DNA of 41,485 bases, taken from positions 1-41,485 of the forward strand of contig NZ_WCHR01000013.1 of the NCBI RefSeq assembly GCF_008973825.1. The letters are read 5' to 3'. Made by a program: the position numbers and the translations under genes. This DNA is from Gemmobacter serpentinus. GTDB lineage: Bacteria; Pseudomonadota; Alphaproteobacteria; Rhodobacterales; Rhodobacteraceae. The notes under the pieces were generated by a model. The model searched no databases. It was not told where the DNA came from and was given only the letters and a program-made list of their open reading frames with translations. Position 1 is the stretch's first letter. Every line of letters begins with the position of its first letter. This document shows, piece after piece, positions 25,973-35,831 of this stretch.

Positions 25973-26377
25973 ATGACCCATCTTGCCACCGCCCTTCGGA
26001 TCGGCGCGGCCGCCGCCCTGTCCTTTACCGCCCTGTCGCTGCCTGCACAGGCGCTGGATACCCATGGCCTTGTCGTGGCCTGTGTGAAATCGACCGGCGT
26101 GCAGGGCGAATATGACTTTGCCCCCAATGCCTGGCCGCCGCTGGTGCGCCCGCTGGAAGGTGGCACCACGGGTGGCGCGGCGCGGATCAATGCCTGTATC
26201 GAACAGACCTATGACCCCTATGCCCCGGCCTATGCGATGCGCATCACCGCCGAAACCGACCCTGCGCTGCGCGGCTGGATGATGATCGCCGCCGCAAACG
26301 AGCGGAACCAGGAATCCGCGCGCTGCCAGACCATGATGACGGGTGGCACCGCATATACCTGTCATCGGCCGTGGTAA
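25973..26377 (+). CDS. Exported hypothetical protein in the sdh operon (1)
   Basis: A 134-residue protein with a signal peptide (MTHLATALRIGAAAALSFTALSLPAQA). The mature part has four cysteines: VVACVKSTG, NACIEQTYDPY, SARCQTMMTGG and YTCHRPW, which could form two disulfides in the periplasm. I do not recognise a family. An open frame from 25904 is possible, but AGGAG at 25961 and the signal peptide favour 25973. It lies 184 bp after sdhA. Similar small genes between sdhA and sdhB exist in other Rhodobacteraceae (from memory), so a link to complex II assembly or sensing is possible but unproven. Confidence 0.8.
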   Translation: MTHLATALRIGAAAALSFTALSLPAQALDTHGLVVACVKSTGVQGEYDFAPNAWPPLVRPLEGGTTGGAARINACIEQTYDPYAPAYAMRITAETDPALRGWMMIAAANERNQESARCQTMMTGGTAYTCHRPW

Positions 26378-26390
26378 GAGGACACGCGTG

Positions 26391-26717
26391 ATGCTGACCC
26401 GCGCCACACTGATTGTTCTGACAGGGGCCGCTCTGGCCGCCTGTTCGCCGCAGAGTCTGACTGACGGGGTCACGGAACGCGCTGCGCGTTCGGTCGTGGT
26501 CCCGGTGCTGCAAAACTACATGACCGCCCCGCAGGCCGAGGCTGCGGCAGGCTGCGTTCTGGCCAATGCCGACATGGCCGAAAAACGCGCGCTGGCCCGG
26601 GATGTCGGCGTGCGGGCCGGCACGCTGACCGTTCAGAACGTGACCAATATCATTCGCCGTCCTGCCACGGCTGCCTGCCTGCGCACGCGCGGTGTCTCGC
26701 TTGGTGGCGGGGCCTGA
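26391..26717 (+). CDS. Putative lipoprotein in the sdh operon (2)
   Basis: A 108-residue lipoprotein, MLTRATLIVLTGAALAAC, with a lipobox at LAAC. The mature region SPQSLTDGVTERAARSVVVPVLQNYMTAPQAEAAAGCVLANADMAEKRALARDVGVRAG is helical, with two further cysteines (AAGC and AACLRT). I do not recognise a named domain. An alternative GTG lies one codon earlier. AAGAGGA is 9 bp upstream. It starts 13 bp after gene 1 and is 6 bp before gene 3, so it is in the same transcript. Confidence 0.8.
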   Translation: MLTRATLIVLTGAALAACSPQSLTDGVTERAARSVVVPVLQNYMTAPQAEAAAGCVLANADMAEKRALARDVGVRAGTLTVQNVTNIIRRPATAACLRTRGVSLGGGA

Positions 26718-26723
26718 TTTCAG

Positions 26724-27023
26724 ATGCGCGCGCCCCTCGCCCTTCTCCTTCTTGCCCTGCCGTTGGCCGCTTGCGGCCCGGTCTCGCGCGAGCAGGCCGA
26801 ACGGGATTGCTTTGCCCGCGCCTGGCTGGCCAAGCAGCCGCGCGGCGAGGTGGGGGCAGGCATCAACAGCCGCGGGCAGACCCGCAGCCATCTGAAGCTG
26901 GAAGTCTCCGCCGATTACATTCAGGGACGTGACCCGTCAGCGGTCTATGATTCCTGCGTCTACCAGAAATCCGGGCAGCTGCCGTCGCAGCCGCTCTACT
27001 CGCGTCCCGATTGGAAAGGCTAG
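26724..27023 (+). CDS. Putative lipoprotein in the sdh operon (3)
   Basis: A 99-residue lipoprotein, MRAPLALLLLALPLAAC, with the lipobox LAAC. The mature part GPVSREQAERDCFARAWLAKQPRGEVGAGINSRGQTRSHLKLEVSADYI contains one more cysteine pair (DCFARA and DSCVYQK). It ends in a Pro-rich tail (SGQLPSQPLYSRPDWKG). There is no recognised domain. It is 3 bp before sdhB, so it is certainly cotranscribed with it. Function unknown; the conserved position suggests something at the periplasmic face. Confidence 0.8.
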   Translation: MRAPLALLLLALPLAACGPVSREQAERDCFARAWLAKQPRGEVGAGINSRGQTRSHLKLEVSADYIQGRDPSAVYDSCVYQKSGQLPSQPLYSRPDWKG

Positions 27024-27026
27024 CCA

Positions 27027-27803
27027 ATGGTCCAGCTCACCCTGCCCAAGAATTCGAAGATCCGCACCGGCAAGACCTGGCCGAAGCCGGAAGGCAAGAA
27101 TATCCGCAAGTTCCAGATCTATCGCTGGAGCCCCGATGACGGTGAGAACCCGCGCGTCGACACCTATTTCCTTGATATGGACAAATGCGGCCCGATGGTT
27201 CTGGACGCCCTGATCAAGATCAAGAACGAGGTCGACCCGACCCTGACCTTCCGCCGCTCCTGCCGTGAAGGCATCTGTGGCTCCTGCGCGATGAATATCG
27301 ACGGGATCAACACGCTGGCCTGCATCTATGGCCTGGATGAGATCAAGGGCGATGTGAAGATCTACCCGCTGCCGCATATGGAAGTGATCAAGGATCTGAT
27401 CCCGGATCTGACGCATTTCTATGCCCAGCACGCCTCGATCATGCCCTGGCTGGAGACCAAGACTAACACGCCCGCCAAGGAATGGCGGCAATCCATCGAG
27501 GATCGCAAGAAACTCGACGGACTTTATGAATGCGTGATGTGCGCCTCCTGCTCGACCTCCTGCCCGAGCTACTGGTGGAATGGCGACAAATACCTTGGCC
27601 CGGCCGCGCTTCTGCACGCCTATCGCTGGATCATCGACTCGCGCGATGAGAATACCGGCGCGCGGCTCGACAATCTTGAAGACCCCTTCAAGCTCTATCG
27701 CTGCCACACGATCATGAACTGCGCCAAGACCTGCCCCAAGGGCCTGAACCCGGCCAAGGCCATTGCCGAGATCAAGAAGATGATGGTGGAACGCGCCGCC
27801 TGA
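27027..27803 (+). CDS. sdhB: Succinate dehydrogenase iron-sulfur subunit
   Basis: A 258-residue iron-sulfur subunit carrying electrons from FAD to ubiquinone. The [2Fe-2S] ligands are Cys79, Cys84, Cys87 and Cys99 ([10 protein letters not shown]). The [4Fe-4S] motif is [12 protein letters not shown] (Cys169, 172, 175, with 179 for the 3Fe-4S set). The [3Fe-4S] cysteines are 179, 226 and 232, and Cys236 completes the 4Fe-4S cluster ([17 protein letters not shown]). All ligands are intact. It begins 3 bp after the third small lipoprotein gene and is followed by a terminator. Confidence 0.97.
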   Translation: MVQLTLPKNSKIRTGKTWPKPEGKNIRKFQIYRWSPDDGENPRVDTYFLDMDKCGPMVLDALIKIKNEVDPTLTFRRSCREGICGSCAMNIDGINTLACIYGLDEIKGDVKIYPLPHMEVIKDLIPDLTHFYAQHASIMPWLETKTNTPAKEWRQSIEDRKKLDGLYECVMCASCSTSCPSYWWNGDKYLGPAALLHAYRWIIDSRDENTGARLDNLEDPFKLYRCHTIMNCAKTCPKGLNPAKAIAEIKKMMVERAA

Positions 27804-27841
27804 ATTGCGCGCGCCGCTACGCTGACTTTCGCGTGACACAG

Positions 27842-27869
27842 GCCCCGATGCAGCCCGCATCGGGGCTTT
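27842..27869 (+). terminator. Terminator of the sdh operon
   Basis: GCCCCGATGC (27842-27851) pairs perfectly with GCATCGGGGC (27857-27866), loop AGCCC, then TTTC, 39 bp after the sdhB stop. Confidence 0.85.
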
Positions 27870-27928
27870 CGCATTGTCGGCCCCCTGCGGGATTGCTAAA
27901 ATCGGTCTGGGTGGCTGGAGCATCGTCC

Positions 27929-29584
27929 TTGCACAAATTGAGCTTTCTCGTGGTGAACGGCGCAGATGCGACGGGCACTGCGCTGCCGGATGAAGTGTTT
28001 GCCGGCTACTATTTCCACGCGACCGATTTCATCTCTGGCCCAAGGGGGTATGCAGCTTTCCGCAAGGCTGGCGGGCCCCTGCCCGAAGCCGAGGATGGGT
28101 GTTACGTCCATGGCCTGCGGACGGATGAAGATCTGATCTTCTCGGCGGATTACTGCGGCTATCACAAGCTGTTCTACATCCACCGCCCCGGCTTTTGGGC
28201 GGTGTCGAACAGCCTCTGGCAGATCGCCCACGCGATGCGCCGCGCGGGGCTGATGCCTGAACCCGATCTGGCGCAATTGGCGGCGGTGGAGGCCGAAGGC
28301 ACGATCTTTCCCACCGGGCGCGGCATGTTCTTCGCGCAAATGTCCACCTTTGACACGGTAATCCAGGGCGTGAAGCTGCTGCCGCATCGGATGCGCCTGC
28401 GCATCGGCCCGTCCGGCGCACGGCTGGAGGCTTTGCCTCCGCGTGCTCCGCAGGGCAGCTATGCCGATGCGCTGTCCCGGGAACTGGGCATCTGGGTGGC
28501 GCGGATCGCCACGCTGGCCGCGCAGGACCGCCTGCTTCATGCCGATCTGACCGGGGGTCTGGACAGCCGCACCGTGCTGTCGATCCTGCTCGCGGGCAGC
28601 GGTGGCGAGGGGCTGTTTCTGAACTCGGCCACCGGCGCACGGCAGGTCCGCGATTTGAAGGTGGCACAAAGCCTGTCCGCCCGACTGTCGCTGCCCCTGA
28701 ACCAACCGCTGCCCCGCAAGCCCCCGGCCCTTGGCCCCGGCGAAGCGTTCGAAGTCTGGCGCGACCTCTGTCTGGGGGCCTATCACCCGATCTATTTCCC
28801 GCGCCACCGCGTCACCAATGATGTGATCCATTTCGGCGGCTGCGGCGGCGGCAACCAACGCAGCGTCTATGACCGATCCGTTTGGGCAAGGCTGACCGGC
28901 ATGGGGCAGCTTGCGCGCTTCATCCCGGCCCGAATGCGCAATCTGCGCCCGGCAGCGCAACGCGCGCCCTTTGGTGCCGCCCTGCGCGCCACCATTGCTC
29001 GCCTGACCGAACAGGAAGGCGCAGGCCCCGATGGCGGGTTGGACCCGCTGGTCCTGCATTACCGCGCCTTTCGCAACCGCCTCCATGGCGGGCGCACGCC
29101 GCAATACCTGATATCGTTCAACCCCATCGCCTCGGCGCTGTTTGACGATTGCGCGGCGCTTGCCGGGCCGGAGCGCATCACGCGGGCGCAGTTGTTCTAT
29201 GACATTCTGGAAAGCCTGCGACCCGGTCTGGCAAACCTGCCCTTTGACAAAAGCCGCAAAAGCCCAACGCCCGCAATCATCGCAGGCCTGACCCGCGTGA
29301 CGCCCAGCCCCCAGCCGCTTGGCCAGGTCTTTGCCCCGCGCCCGAAACCCGGCGGCAGGCCGCGCAAGGGCCCCTCGCCCTATGCCGAACTGGCCGCCCT
29401 TTACGCCCGCGCACGACCGCTGGCTGCGCCGCATCTGGCGACAAGCTATCTCCGGCGTGCGGATCGTGAACTCGCCTTCGCGTTGCGGCACGGGCGCTTT
29501 TCATGGCCCGCCCGCGCCAAGCGGATCGGCGTCGTCACGGCCTTCGCACTGTTCGATCCGACAGCCGAATCTGCCCTGACGTAA
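27929..29584 (+). CDS. Asparagine-synthase-like protein lacking the glutaminase cysteine
   Basis: A 551-residue protein if started at the TTG at 27929, which has GGAG 8 bp upstream and lies after the sdh terminator; the longer open frame to 27833 would begin inside the terminator stem. The N-terminal part (about 1-180) resembles the glutamine amidotransferase class II domain in fold pattern (YYFHATDF, SADYCGYHKLFYI) but has no Cys2. The synthetase domain has the PP-loop LTGGLDSRTVLS at about 206-217. It probably makes an adenylated intermediate and an amide, or a related bond, without using glutamine. Proteins of this type accompany surface-glycan loci. Its terminal neighbour is gdhA. Substrate unknown. 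Confidence 0.78.
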   Translation: MHKLSFLVVNGADATGTALPDEVFAGYYFHATDFISGPRGYAAFRKAGGPLPEAEDGCYVHGLRTDEDLIFSADYCGYHKLFYIHRPGFWAVSNSLWQIAHAMRRAGLMPEPDLAQLAAVEAEGTIFPTGRGMFFAQMSTFDTVIQGVKLLPHRMRLRIGPSGARLEALPPRAPQGSYADALSRELGIWVARIATLAAQDRLLHADLTGGLDSRTVLSILLAGSGGEGLFLNSATGARQVRDLKVAQSLSARLSLPLNQPLPRKPPALGPGEAFEVWRDLCLGAYHPIYFPRHRVTNDVIHFGGCGGGNQRSVYDRSVWARLTGMGQLARFIPARMRNLRPAAQRAPFGAALRATIARLTEQEGAGPDGGLDPLVLHYRAFRNRLHGGRTPQYLISFNPIASALFDDCAALAGPERITRAQLFYDILESLRPGLANLPFDKSRKSPTPAIIAGLTRVTPSPQPLGQVFAPRPKPGGRPRKGPSPYAELAALYARARPLAAPHLATSYLRRADRELAFALRHGRFSWPARAKRIGVVTAFALFDPTAESALT

Positions 29585-29692
29585 CCCGAAGCCCCACACT
29601 TCGACCTTTCAGGCCTGCACCGCGACGCTGCGGCGCAGGATTTTCGCTGCAATTGCACATTTCGCCTTAAACTTTGGCATTCATTGCCTTAA

Positions 29693-31105
<1,413 letters not shown>

Positions 31106-31126
31106 TCTCCCCGCATGGCAATGAAG

Positions 31127-31151
31127 AGGCCCGGCATTGCCGGGCCTTTTT
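31127..31151 (+). terminator. Terminator of gdhA
   Basis: AGGCCCGGC (31127-31135) pairs with GCCGGGCCT (31139-31147), loop ATT, followed by a run of T, 22 bp after gdhA. It ends 3 bp before the convergent aldo/keto reductase stop. Confidence 0.9.
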
Positions 31152-31153
31152 CG

Positions 31154-32131
31154 TCAGCAGTAGCGTTCGATTCCCAGCAACTGATGATCGCCATATCGAT
31201 CGCCTGCGGCAAAGCCCGCAGGCAGGATCGTCTCGATCTCCGCCCGCTCGGCTTGGCCGAGTTGCGGCAGATCCAGCCATTCCTGCAACCGCGCGGCCCG
31301 ACGCGTGCCCGGGATCGGGATCACATGCCCCCCGGCCCCGCGCAACCATGCCAATGCGGTTGCGGGCACCGACCAGCCGCGCGCCGCGCACCAGGCCCGG
31401 AAGGCATCGATCCTATGGCTATTGAGGCCGAAATTCGGCGCGGTGAAGCGGGGGTTTTGCGCGCGGAACCCGTCTTGCACCTGATCCGGCCGCAACGGTG
31501 TCGCGCCCAACATGCCCCGCGCCAGCGGCGAGAAGGCGACAAAGCTGACACCAAGCCGGGCACATTCCTGCACCATCCCCAGTTCTGGCTGCCGCGACCA
31601 GAGCGAATATTCGTTCTGCACCGCCAATGGCGGATGGATCGCATGGGCCGCGCGCAGGGTCTCCGGCGCGATCTCCGACAGGCCATAGCCGCCGATCTTG
31701 CCCACATTCTCCAGATCACGCAGCGTGCCGATCACCTCGTCCAGCGGGCGGGCATGTTCGCGGCGATGGATATAGAACAGATCGACCCGCTCCACCCCGA
31801 GGCGTCGCAGCGATCCTTCCAGTTCGGCCCGAAGATGCGCGGCAGAATTGTCGATGCGGCGCGGTGGACCATTGACGATGCTGGCCTTGGTCGCGATCAC
31901 CACGCCATCAGGCCGACGTGAGGCAAGCCATGTGCCAATCACCGTCTCGCTGATGCCGGAGCCGTAAATATTTGCCGTATCTATGAAATTGATGCCTGCC
32001 TCATGCATTGCATCAAGGCAGGCAAGGCTTTCAGCCGTGTCGGTGGGGCCGAAAATGCCGCCAAAGGACATGGCCCCGAAGCCGAGGACCGACACATTCG
32101 GCCCTCGGGCTCCAAGCTGGGTTTTCTGCAT
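31154..32131 (-). CDS. Aldo/keto reductase
   Basis: A 325-residue TIM-barrel oxidoreductase of the YakC/IolS type. The catalytic tetrad is visible as Asp51, Tyr56 (NFIDTANIYGSG), Lys82 (VIATKA) and His122 (YIHRR). NADPH-binding residues lie in the C-terminal VIPIPGTRRAARLQEWL stretch. The start MQKTQLGARGPNVSVLGFGAMSFGG is standard. It reduces aldehydes or ketones, often in stress defence. It converges with gdhA and is separated by about 96 bp from the SHMT-like gene on the same strand. Physiological substrate unknown. Confidence 0.93.
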   Translation of the reverse strand: MQKTQLGARGPNVSVLGFGAMSFGGIFGPTDTAESLACLDAMHEAGINFIDTANIYGSGISETVIGTWLASRRPDGVVIATKASIVNGPPRRIDNSAAHLRAELEGSLRRLGVERVDLFYIHRREHARPLDEVIGTLRDLENVGKIGGYGLSEIAPETLRAAHAIHPPLAVQNEYSLWSRQPELGMVQECARLGVSFVAFSPLARGMLGATPLRPDQVQDGFRAQNPRFTAPNFGLNSHRIDAFRAWCAARGWSVPATALAWLRGAGGHVIPIPGTRRAARLQEWLDLPQLGQAERAEIETILPAGFAAGDRYGDHQLLGIERYC

Positions 32132-32227
32132 TGCGGCATCCTTTCCGTCAGGGGGAGACCAATGAACAGCAGCGAATCGACTTGTGCAAGGGCCGATATA
32201 TGGGCCCCAGGAACAGGGCCCGATCTG

Positions 32228-33547
32228 TCAGGCGTTCATGTAATGCAGACCGGCAAAGGTCTTGCGCCATTCGGCCACGCGGGGGGCGAGGCTGTCGGGG
32301 TCATTGCCGCGCAACGCCTCGGCGATCAGGGCGGCCATGCGCGGGGCATCGGCAGGCGTTACCCCGCGCCGGACCAGCTCCGGCGTGCCAATCCGCAAGC
32401 CGTTCAGATCGCCCGGCACATCGGCTATCGGCAGACCGATGCCACAAGCAAGGAAGCCCGCGCGGCGCAGAGTCTTCGAGGCCGCCTGCCCGCCGCCAAA
32501 ACCTGCAGCCTCAATCGCGAATTGATGGCTTTGGGTCATGCCCCGCCCGGCACCGAAGACCGGCAGACCAAGCGCCTGCAATTCCCGTGCCAGGGCCTGC
32601 GCCAGATCGACCATAGCCTGCGCATAGGCAGCACCATGGTCACGCCAGTCCAATAGGCTAAGCGCCAGCGCCGCCGATTTTGCGGCATCGAAATTCGCGG
32701 TCATGCCGGGAAAGGCGATATGATCCAGCGCCTCGGCAATGTTCGCGTCATTGGTCACAATCAGCCCGCCCGCAGGCCCGCCCAGCGATTTATAGGTGCT
32801 CATCGTCATCAGATGCGCGCCCTCGGCCAGCGGATTGGCCCAGACACCGCCCGCGATGATGCCGCATTGATGCGCCGCATCGAACAGCACCTTGGCCCCC
32901 ACCTTATCGGCAATCGCCCGCACCTCGCGCACCGGATGTGGAAAGAGGTTCAGGCTGCCGCCGATGGTGATGATTTTCGGCCGCACCTGTTCTGCCAGCG
33001 CGGAAAGGGCCGCCAGATCAACGGTATATCCGTCGGCATTCACCGGCGCCGCATGGGTGACCAGGCCATAGAGCCCGGCGCATCCGGCCTTGTGATGGGT
33101 GACATGGCCGCCAACGGCAGGGGGTGGCGCGATGATCGCATCACCCGGTTTGGCCAGCGCCATGAAGCCGTAAAGATTGGCCAGCGCACCCGAAGCCACG
33201 CGGATCTCGGCATAGCGGGCCCCGAAAACCTCGGCCGCAAGCTCGGCCGCGATCACCTCGATCTCCTCGATCGCCTCAAGCCCCATCTCGTATTTGTCAC
33301 CCGGATAGCCCAAGGACGGGCGCGAGCCGAGGCCAGCCGCAAGCGCCGCCTCGGCGCGCGGGTTCATGATATTGGTCGCAGGATTCAGGTTGAAACATTC
33401 CAGATCGTGAATCGCGCTGTTGCGGGCGATCAGCGTCTCCACCCGGGCGGCCACGGTTTCCGATGGCGCGGCAACGGCAGCGGCAAGGGTCTGGACATGG
33501 CTCTCGCAGGCGGTGGGAACCCAAGGGCGGCTGGCAAGACGGGGCAT
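32228..33547 (-). CDS. Divergent SHMT-fold PLP enzyme (serine hydroxymethyltransferase-like)
   Basis: A 439-residue fold-type I PLP enzyme in the SHMT family pattern: NLNPATNIMNPRAEAALAAGLGSRPSLGYPG near the N-terminus, DAAHQCG (Asp223, His226) and the Schiff-base Lys253 in MSTYKSLGGPAGG. True SHMT has KTLRGPRGG there, so the two arginines are replaced here. The tetrahydrofolate-binding region also differs. It might act on alpha-methylserine, threonine or another hydroxyamino acid. AGGAG precedes two ATGs; spacing of 6 bp favours 33547. It is divergent from a LysR regulator with a T-N11-A dyad, which suggests inducible catabolism. Confidence 0.82.
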   Translation of the reverse strand: MPRLASRPWVPTACESHVQTLAAAVAAPSETVAARVETLIARNSAIHDLECFNLNPATNIMNPRAEAALAAGLGSRPSLGYPGDKYEMGLEAIEEIEVIAAELAAEVFGARYAEIRVASGALANLYGFMALAKPGDAIIAPPPAVGGHVTHHKAGCAGLYGLVTHAAPVNADGYTVDLAALSALAEQVRPKIITIGGSLNLFPHPVREVRAIADKVGAKVLFDAAHQCGIIAGGVWANPLAEGAHLMTMSTYKSLGGPAGGLIVTNDANIAEALDHIAFPGMTANFDAAKSAALALSLLDWRDHGAAYAQAMVDLAQALARELQALGLPVFGAGRGMTQSHQFAIEAAGFGGGQAASKTLRRAGFLACGIGLPIADVPGDLNGLRIGTPELVRRGVTPADAPRMAALIAEALRGNDPDSLAPRVAEWRKTFAGLHYMNA

Positions 33548-33620
33548 AGACATCTCCTGATTTTCCCGAATGAAAGCGCAAGGCGGGCTTGCCAGCAAAG
33601 CAGATTTGCAGAAAATTAGG

Positions 33621-33635
33621 CTTAGATAATCTGAG
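33621..33635. promoter_or_regulatory. LysR-type dyad between the SHMT-like gene and lysR
   Basis: CTTAGAT-A-ATCTGAG is a 15-bp palindrome with one mismatch and T-N11-A spacing, 8 bp before the lysR ATG. It is the most likely binding site for the adjacent LysR protein. Confidence 0.55.
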
Positions 33636-33642
33636 CCATATC

Positions 33643-34512
33643 ATGCCCGTCGCCCCGCCTCGTCCCAAGGATCTGCCGTTGAATGCGCTGCGTGCCTTTG
33701 AGGCTGCGGCGCGGCTGGGTGGATTTACCGCGGCCGCGCTGGAACTGGGTGTGACGCCCGGCGCGATCACCGCCCATGTCAAGCAATTGGAAGACCGGCT
33801 GGGGGCCGCCCTGTTCGAGCGCAACGCCAAGGGGGTGCAGCTGACCGCGGTGGGACAACGGGCCTTGCCGGGCTTCGTGGCCGCTTTCGACGCGCTGGCC
33901 GTGGCCGTGCAGGATTTGCGCGCCGAGGCCGCGCCGCGCATCGTGCATATCGCAACCCTGCCCGCTCTGGCGCAGCTTTGGCTGTCACCACGCCTTCCCG
34001 CCTTGCGGGCGCAGGTGCCGGGGGTGGAAATATCGGTGACCGCACTGGAGGCCCCGCCCAACCTGAAACGCGCGCCCTATGACCTGAGCCTGTTTCACGG
34101 TGCCGAGGGGCAGGTCGTGGCCGAGGAACAGATCTTCCCGGTTTGCGCCCCCAGCCTCGCCGCACAATTGCAGCGCCCCGAGGATCTGCGCGCCCTGCCC
34201 TGCCTGATCGACAGCGCCTGGATTTCCGATTGGGACGTCTGGGCGCGCATCGCGCTGCCGGGGCAGGAGTTCCACCCACGCGGCCCGGTCTTTTCGCTCT
34301 ATGCGCTGGCGGTGGAGGAGGCGATCCGGGGCGCGGGCGTGCTGATGGCGCATGGCACGCTGGTCGCCGATGCGCTGGCCTCGGGTCAACTGGTCGCCCC
34401 GCTGCCACTGCGTGTGCCGTTTGGCCCGGCGCTGCGGCTGTGGTCGGCCCGACCTTTGCGGCCCGGCCAACCCGCGGATCGGGTGGCGCGGGCGCTGCTT
34501 GTCCCGACCTGA
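33643..34512 (+). CDS. LysR-family transcriptional regulator, GcvA type
   Basis: A 289-residue regulator with an N-terminal winged helix (LPLNALRAFEAAARLGGFTAAALELGVTPGAITAHVKQLEDRLGAALFERNAKGVQLTAVG, residues 10-72) and a short effector domain. The DLPLNALRAFEAAAR start is typical of GcvA/DsdC-type LysR proteins that regulate amino-acid metabolism genes. It is divergent from the SHMT-like gene, which is its likely target. The ATG at 33643 is chosen; an upstream ATG at 33589 would include the dyad region. The ribosome site is weak. Confidence 0.93.
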   Translation: MPVAPPRPKDLPLNALRAFEAAARLGGFTAAALELGVTPGAITAHVKQLEDRLGAALFERNAKGVQLTAVGQRALPGFVAAFDALAVAVQDLRAEAAPRIVHIATLPALAQLWLSPRLPALRAQVPGVEISVTALEAPPNLKRAPYDLSLFHGAEGQVVAEEQIFPVCAPSLAAQLQRPEDLRALPCLIDSAWISDWDVWARIALPGQEFHPRGPVFSLYALAVEEAIRGAGVLMAHGTLVADALASGQLVAPLPLRVPFGPALRLWSARPLRPGQPADRVARALLVPT

Positions 34513-34521
34513 CCCCTGCTT

Positions 34522-35238
34522 TCAGGCGAAGGCGGCGGTCAAGGCGATCTCGACCATATCACCAAAGCTGGTCTCGCGATCTGCGGCGGACAGCGCCTCA
34601 TGCGTCAGCATATGGTCAGAGACAGTCATCACCGCCAAGGCCCGGCGGCCATAGCGGGCAGCGACGGTGTAAAGTTCTGCCGCCTCCATCTCCACCGCCA
34701 GCACGCCATGACGCTGCATCTCGTCATTATGGTCCTGCCGCTCGTCATAGAAGGTGTCGGAGGAATAGATCGCCCCGGCATGAATGCCGATACCGCGTTC
34801 GGCGCGGATGCGCTCCGCCGCCTCCCACGCCGCTTTCAGCAGGCCAAAATCTGCTGTGGGGGCAAAATTCAACTCGCGGAAAATCGTGCGCGACGGCGAA
34901 CCGGCGGTCCAGCAGGCTTGGGCCAGCACCACATCGCGCACCTTGACATGATGCTGCAAGGCACCGGCGGATCCGATGCGGATCAGCGTCTGCGCGCCGT
35001 AATCGCGGATCAGCTCATTGGCATAGATCGACATCGAGGGCATCCCCATGCCGGTGCCATGGATGGTGACAGGATGCCCGTTCCAGGTGCCGGTATAGCC
35101 CAGCATCCCGCGCACCTCGTTCACCAGAACCGCATCCTTGAGGAAGGTCTGTGCCGCCCAGCGGGCACGGTAGGGATCACCCGGCAACAAGACGGTTTCG
35201 GCGATCTCACCCGGTTTTGCGCCGATATGGAATGTCAT
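34522..35238 (-). CDS. deoD: Purine nucleoside phosphorylase DeoD
   Basis: A 238-residue hexameric-type purine nucleoside phosphorylase. [28 protein letters not shown] holds the phosphate-binding Gly20 and Arg24. Arg43, Arg87 and Ser90 (IRIGSAG) complete the phosphate site. EMEAAELY and VSDHML provide the ribose and base contacts. It cleaves purine nucleosides to base and ribose-1-phosphate in salvage. GGAGGGAGGAC upstream sets the start at 35238, although the frame is open to 35385. It is on the minus strand after the HIT gene with a 189-bp gap, and converges with lysR. Confidence 0.96.
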   Translation of the reverse strand: MTFHIGAKPGEIAETVLLPGDPYRARWAAQTFLKDAVLVNEVRGMLGYTGTWNGHPVTIHGTGMGMPSMSIYANELIRDYGAQTLIRIGSAGALQHHVKVRDVVLAQACWTAGSPSRTIFRELNFAPTADFGLLKAAWEAAERIRAERGIGIHAGAIYSSDTFYDERQDHNDEMQRHGVLAVEMEAAELYTVAARYGRRALAVMTVSDHMLTHEALSAADRETSFGDMVEIALTAAFA

Positions 35239-35427
35239 GCCTGTCCTCCCTCCATGCGCTGCCTCCCACGCAGCGAAGCCCGCACTATGGCGGCAGAGAG
35301 ACGGCATCACAAGATGCGGGACGGCGTGTTGACTTTGCGGCACCTTGATGACGGCAAGGGACACAGAACCAAGGTCGCGCCGCAAGATCCCGGGGCCGCA
35401 AGTCCAGCCCCGGTCACGGAATTCCGG

Positions 35428-35811
35428 TCAATCGGCCTGCGCGACCATGCGGCCCATCACCCGGCCACCCAAGATATGCAGGTGGAAATGCGGCACTTCT
35501 TGCACCCCATGGGCACCCGCATTGGTGATGGCGCGGAAGCCCTGCCCCCCCTCACCCGGCTGCACGCCGGTCATCGCGCAGACCTGCGCGACGGCCCGGT
35601 TGAAATCGACGATCTCGGCATCCGAGGCGTCACGGGCAAAATGGTCATAGGTGACATAGGGCCCTTTCGGAATCACCAGAACATGCACCGGGGCCTGCGG
35701 CCCGATATCATGGAAGGCCAGCGTATGCGCGGTTTCCAGCACGGTCTTGTTCGGGATCTCGCCGCGCAGGATGCGGGCAAAGATGTTTTGCGTGTCGTAG
35801 GTATAGGCCAT
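35428..35811 (-). CDS. HIT-family nucleotide-binding protein
   Basis: A 127-residue histidine-triad protein of the HINT/HinT group. The HIT motif is HFHLHILGG (His108, 110 and 112). The fold begins NIFARILRGEIPNKTVLE and includes HVLVIPKGPYVTYDHF. HinT proteins hydrolyse adenosine phosphoramidates and lysyl-AMP adducts. It starts 20 bp after the glycosyltransferase stop on the same strand. A functional tie to it or to deoD is not evident. Confidence 0.95.
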   Translation of the reverse strand: MAYTYDTQNIFARILRGEIPNKTVLETAHTLAFHDIGPQAPVHVLVIPKGPYVTYDHFARDASDAEIVDFNRAVAQVCAMTGVQPGEGGQGFRAITNAGAHGVQEVPHFHLHILGGRVMGRMVAQAD

Positions 35812-35831
35812 GATCCTCAGTCCAGAATAGG

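Noticed and set aside
25788-25976. A 62-codon frame starting in a TGATG overlap after sdhA
   Set aside because: No signal peptide or domain. The stop overlap is suggestive, but there is no ribosome site and no similarity that I can recall. I left it out.
23992-26190. A 732-codon open frame on the minus strand opposite sdhA
   Set aside because: It lies antisense to the intact sdhA and beyond; GC-rich codons leave long antisense frames open. It has no domain, and the composition is His/Gln/Arg rich as expected of a shadow.
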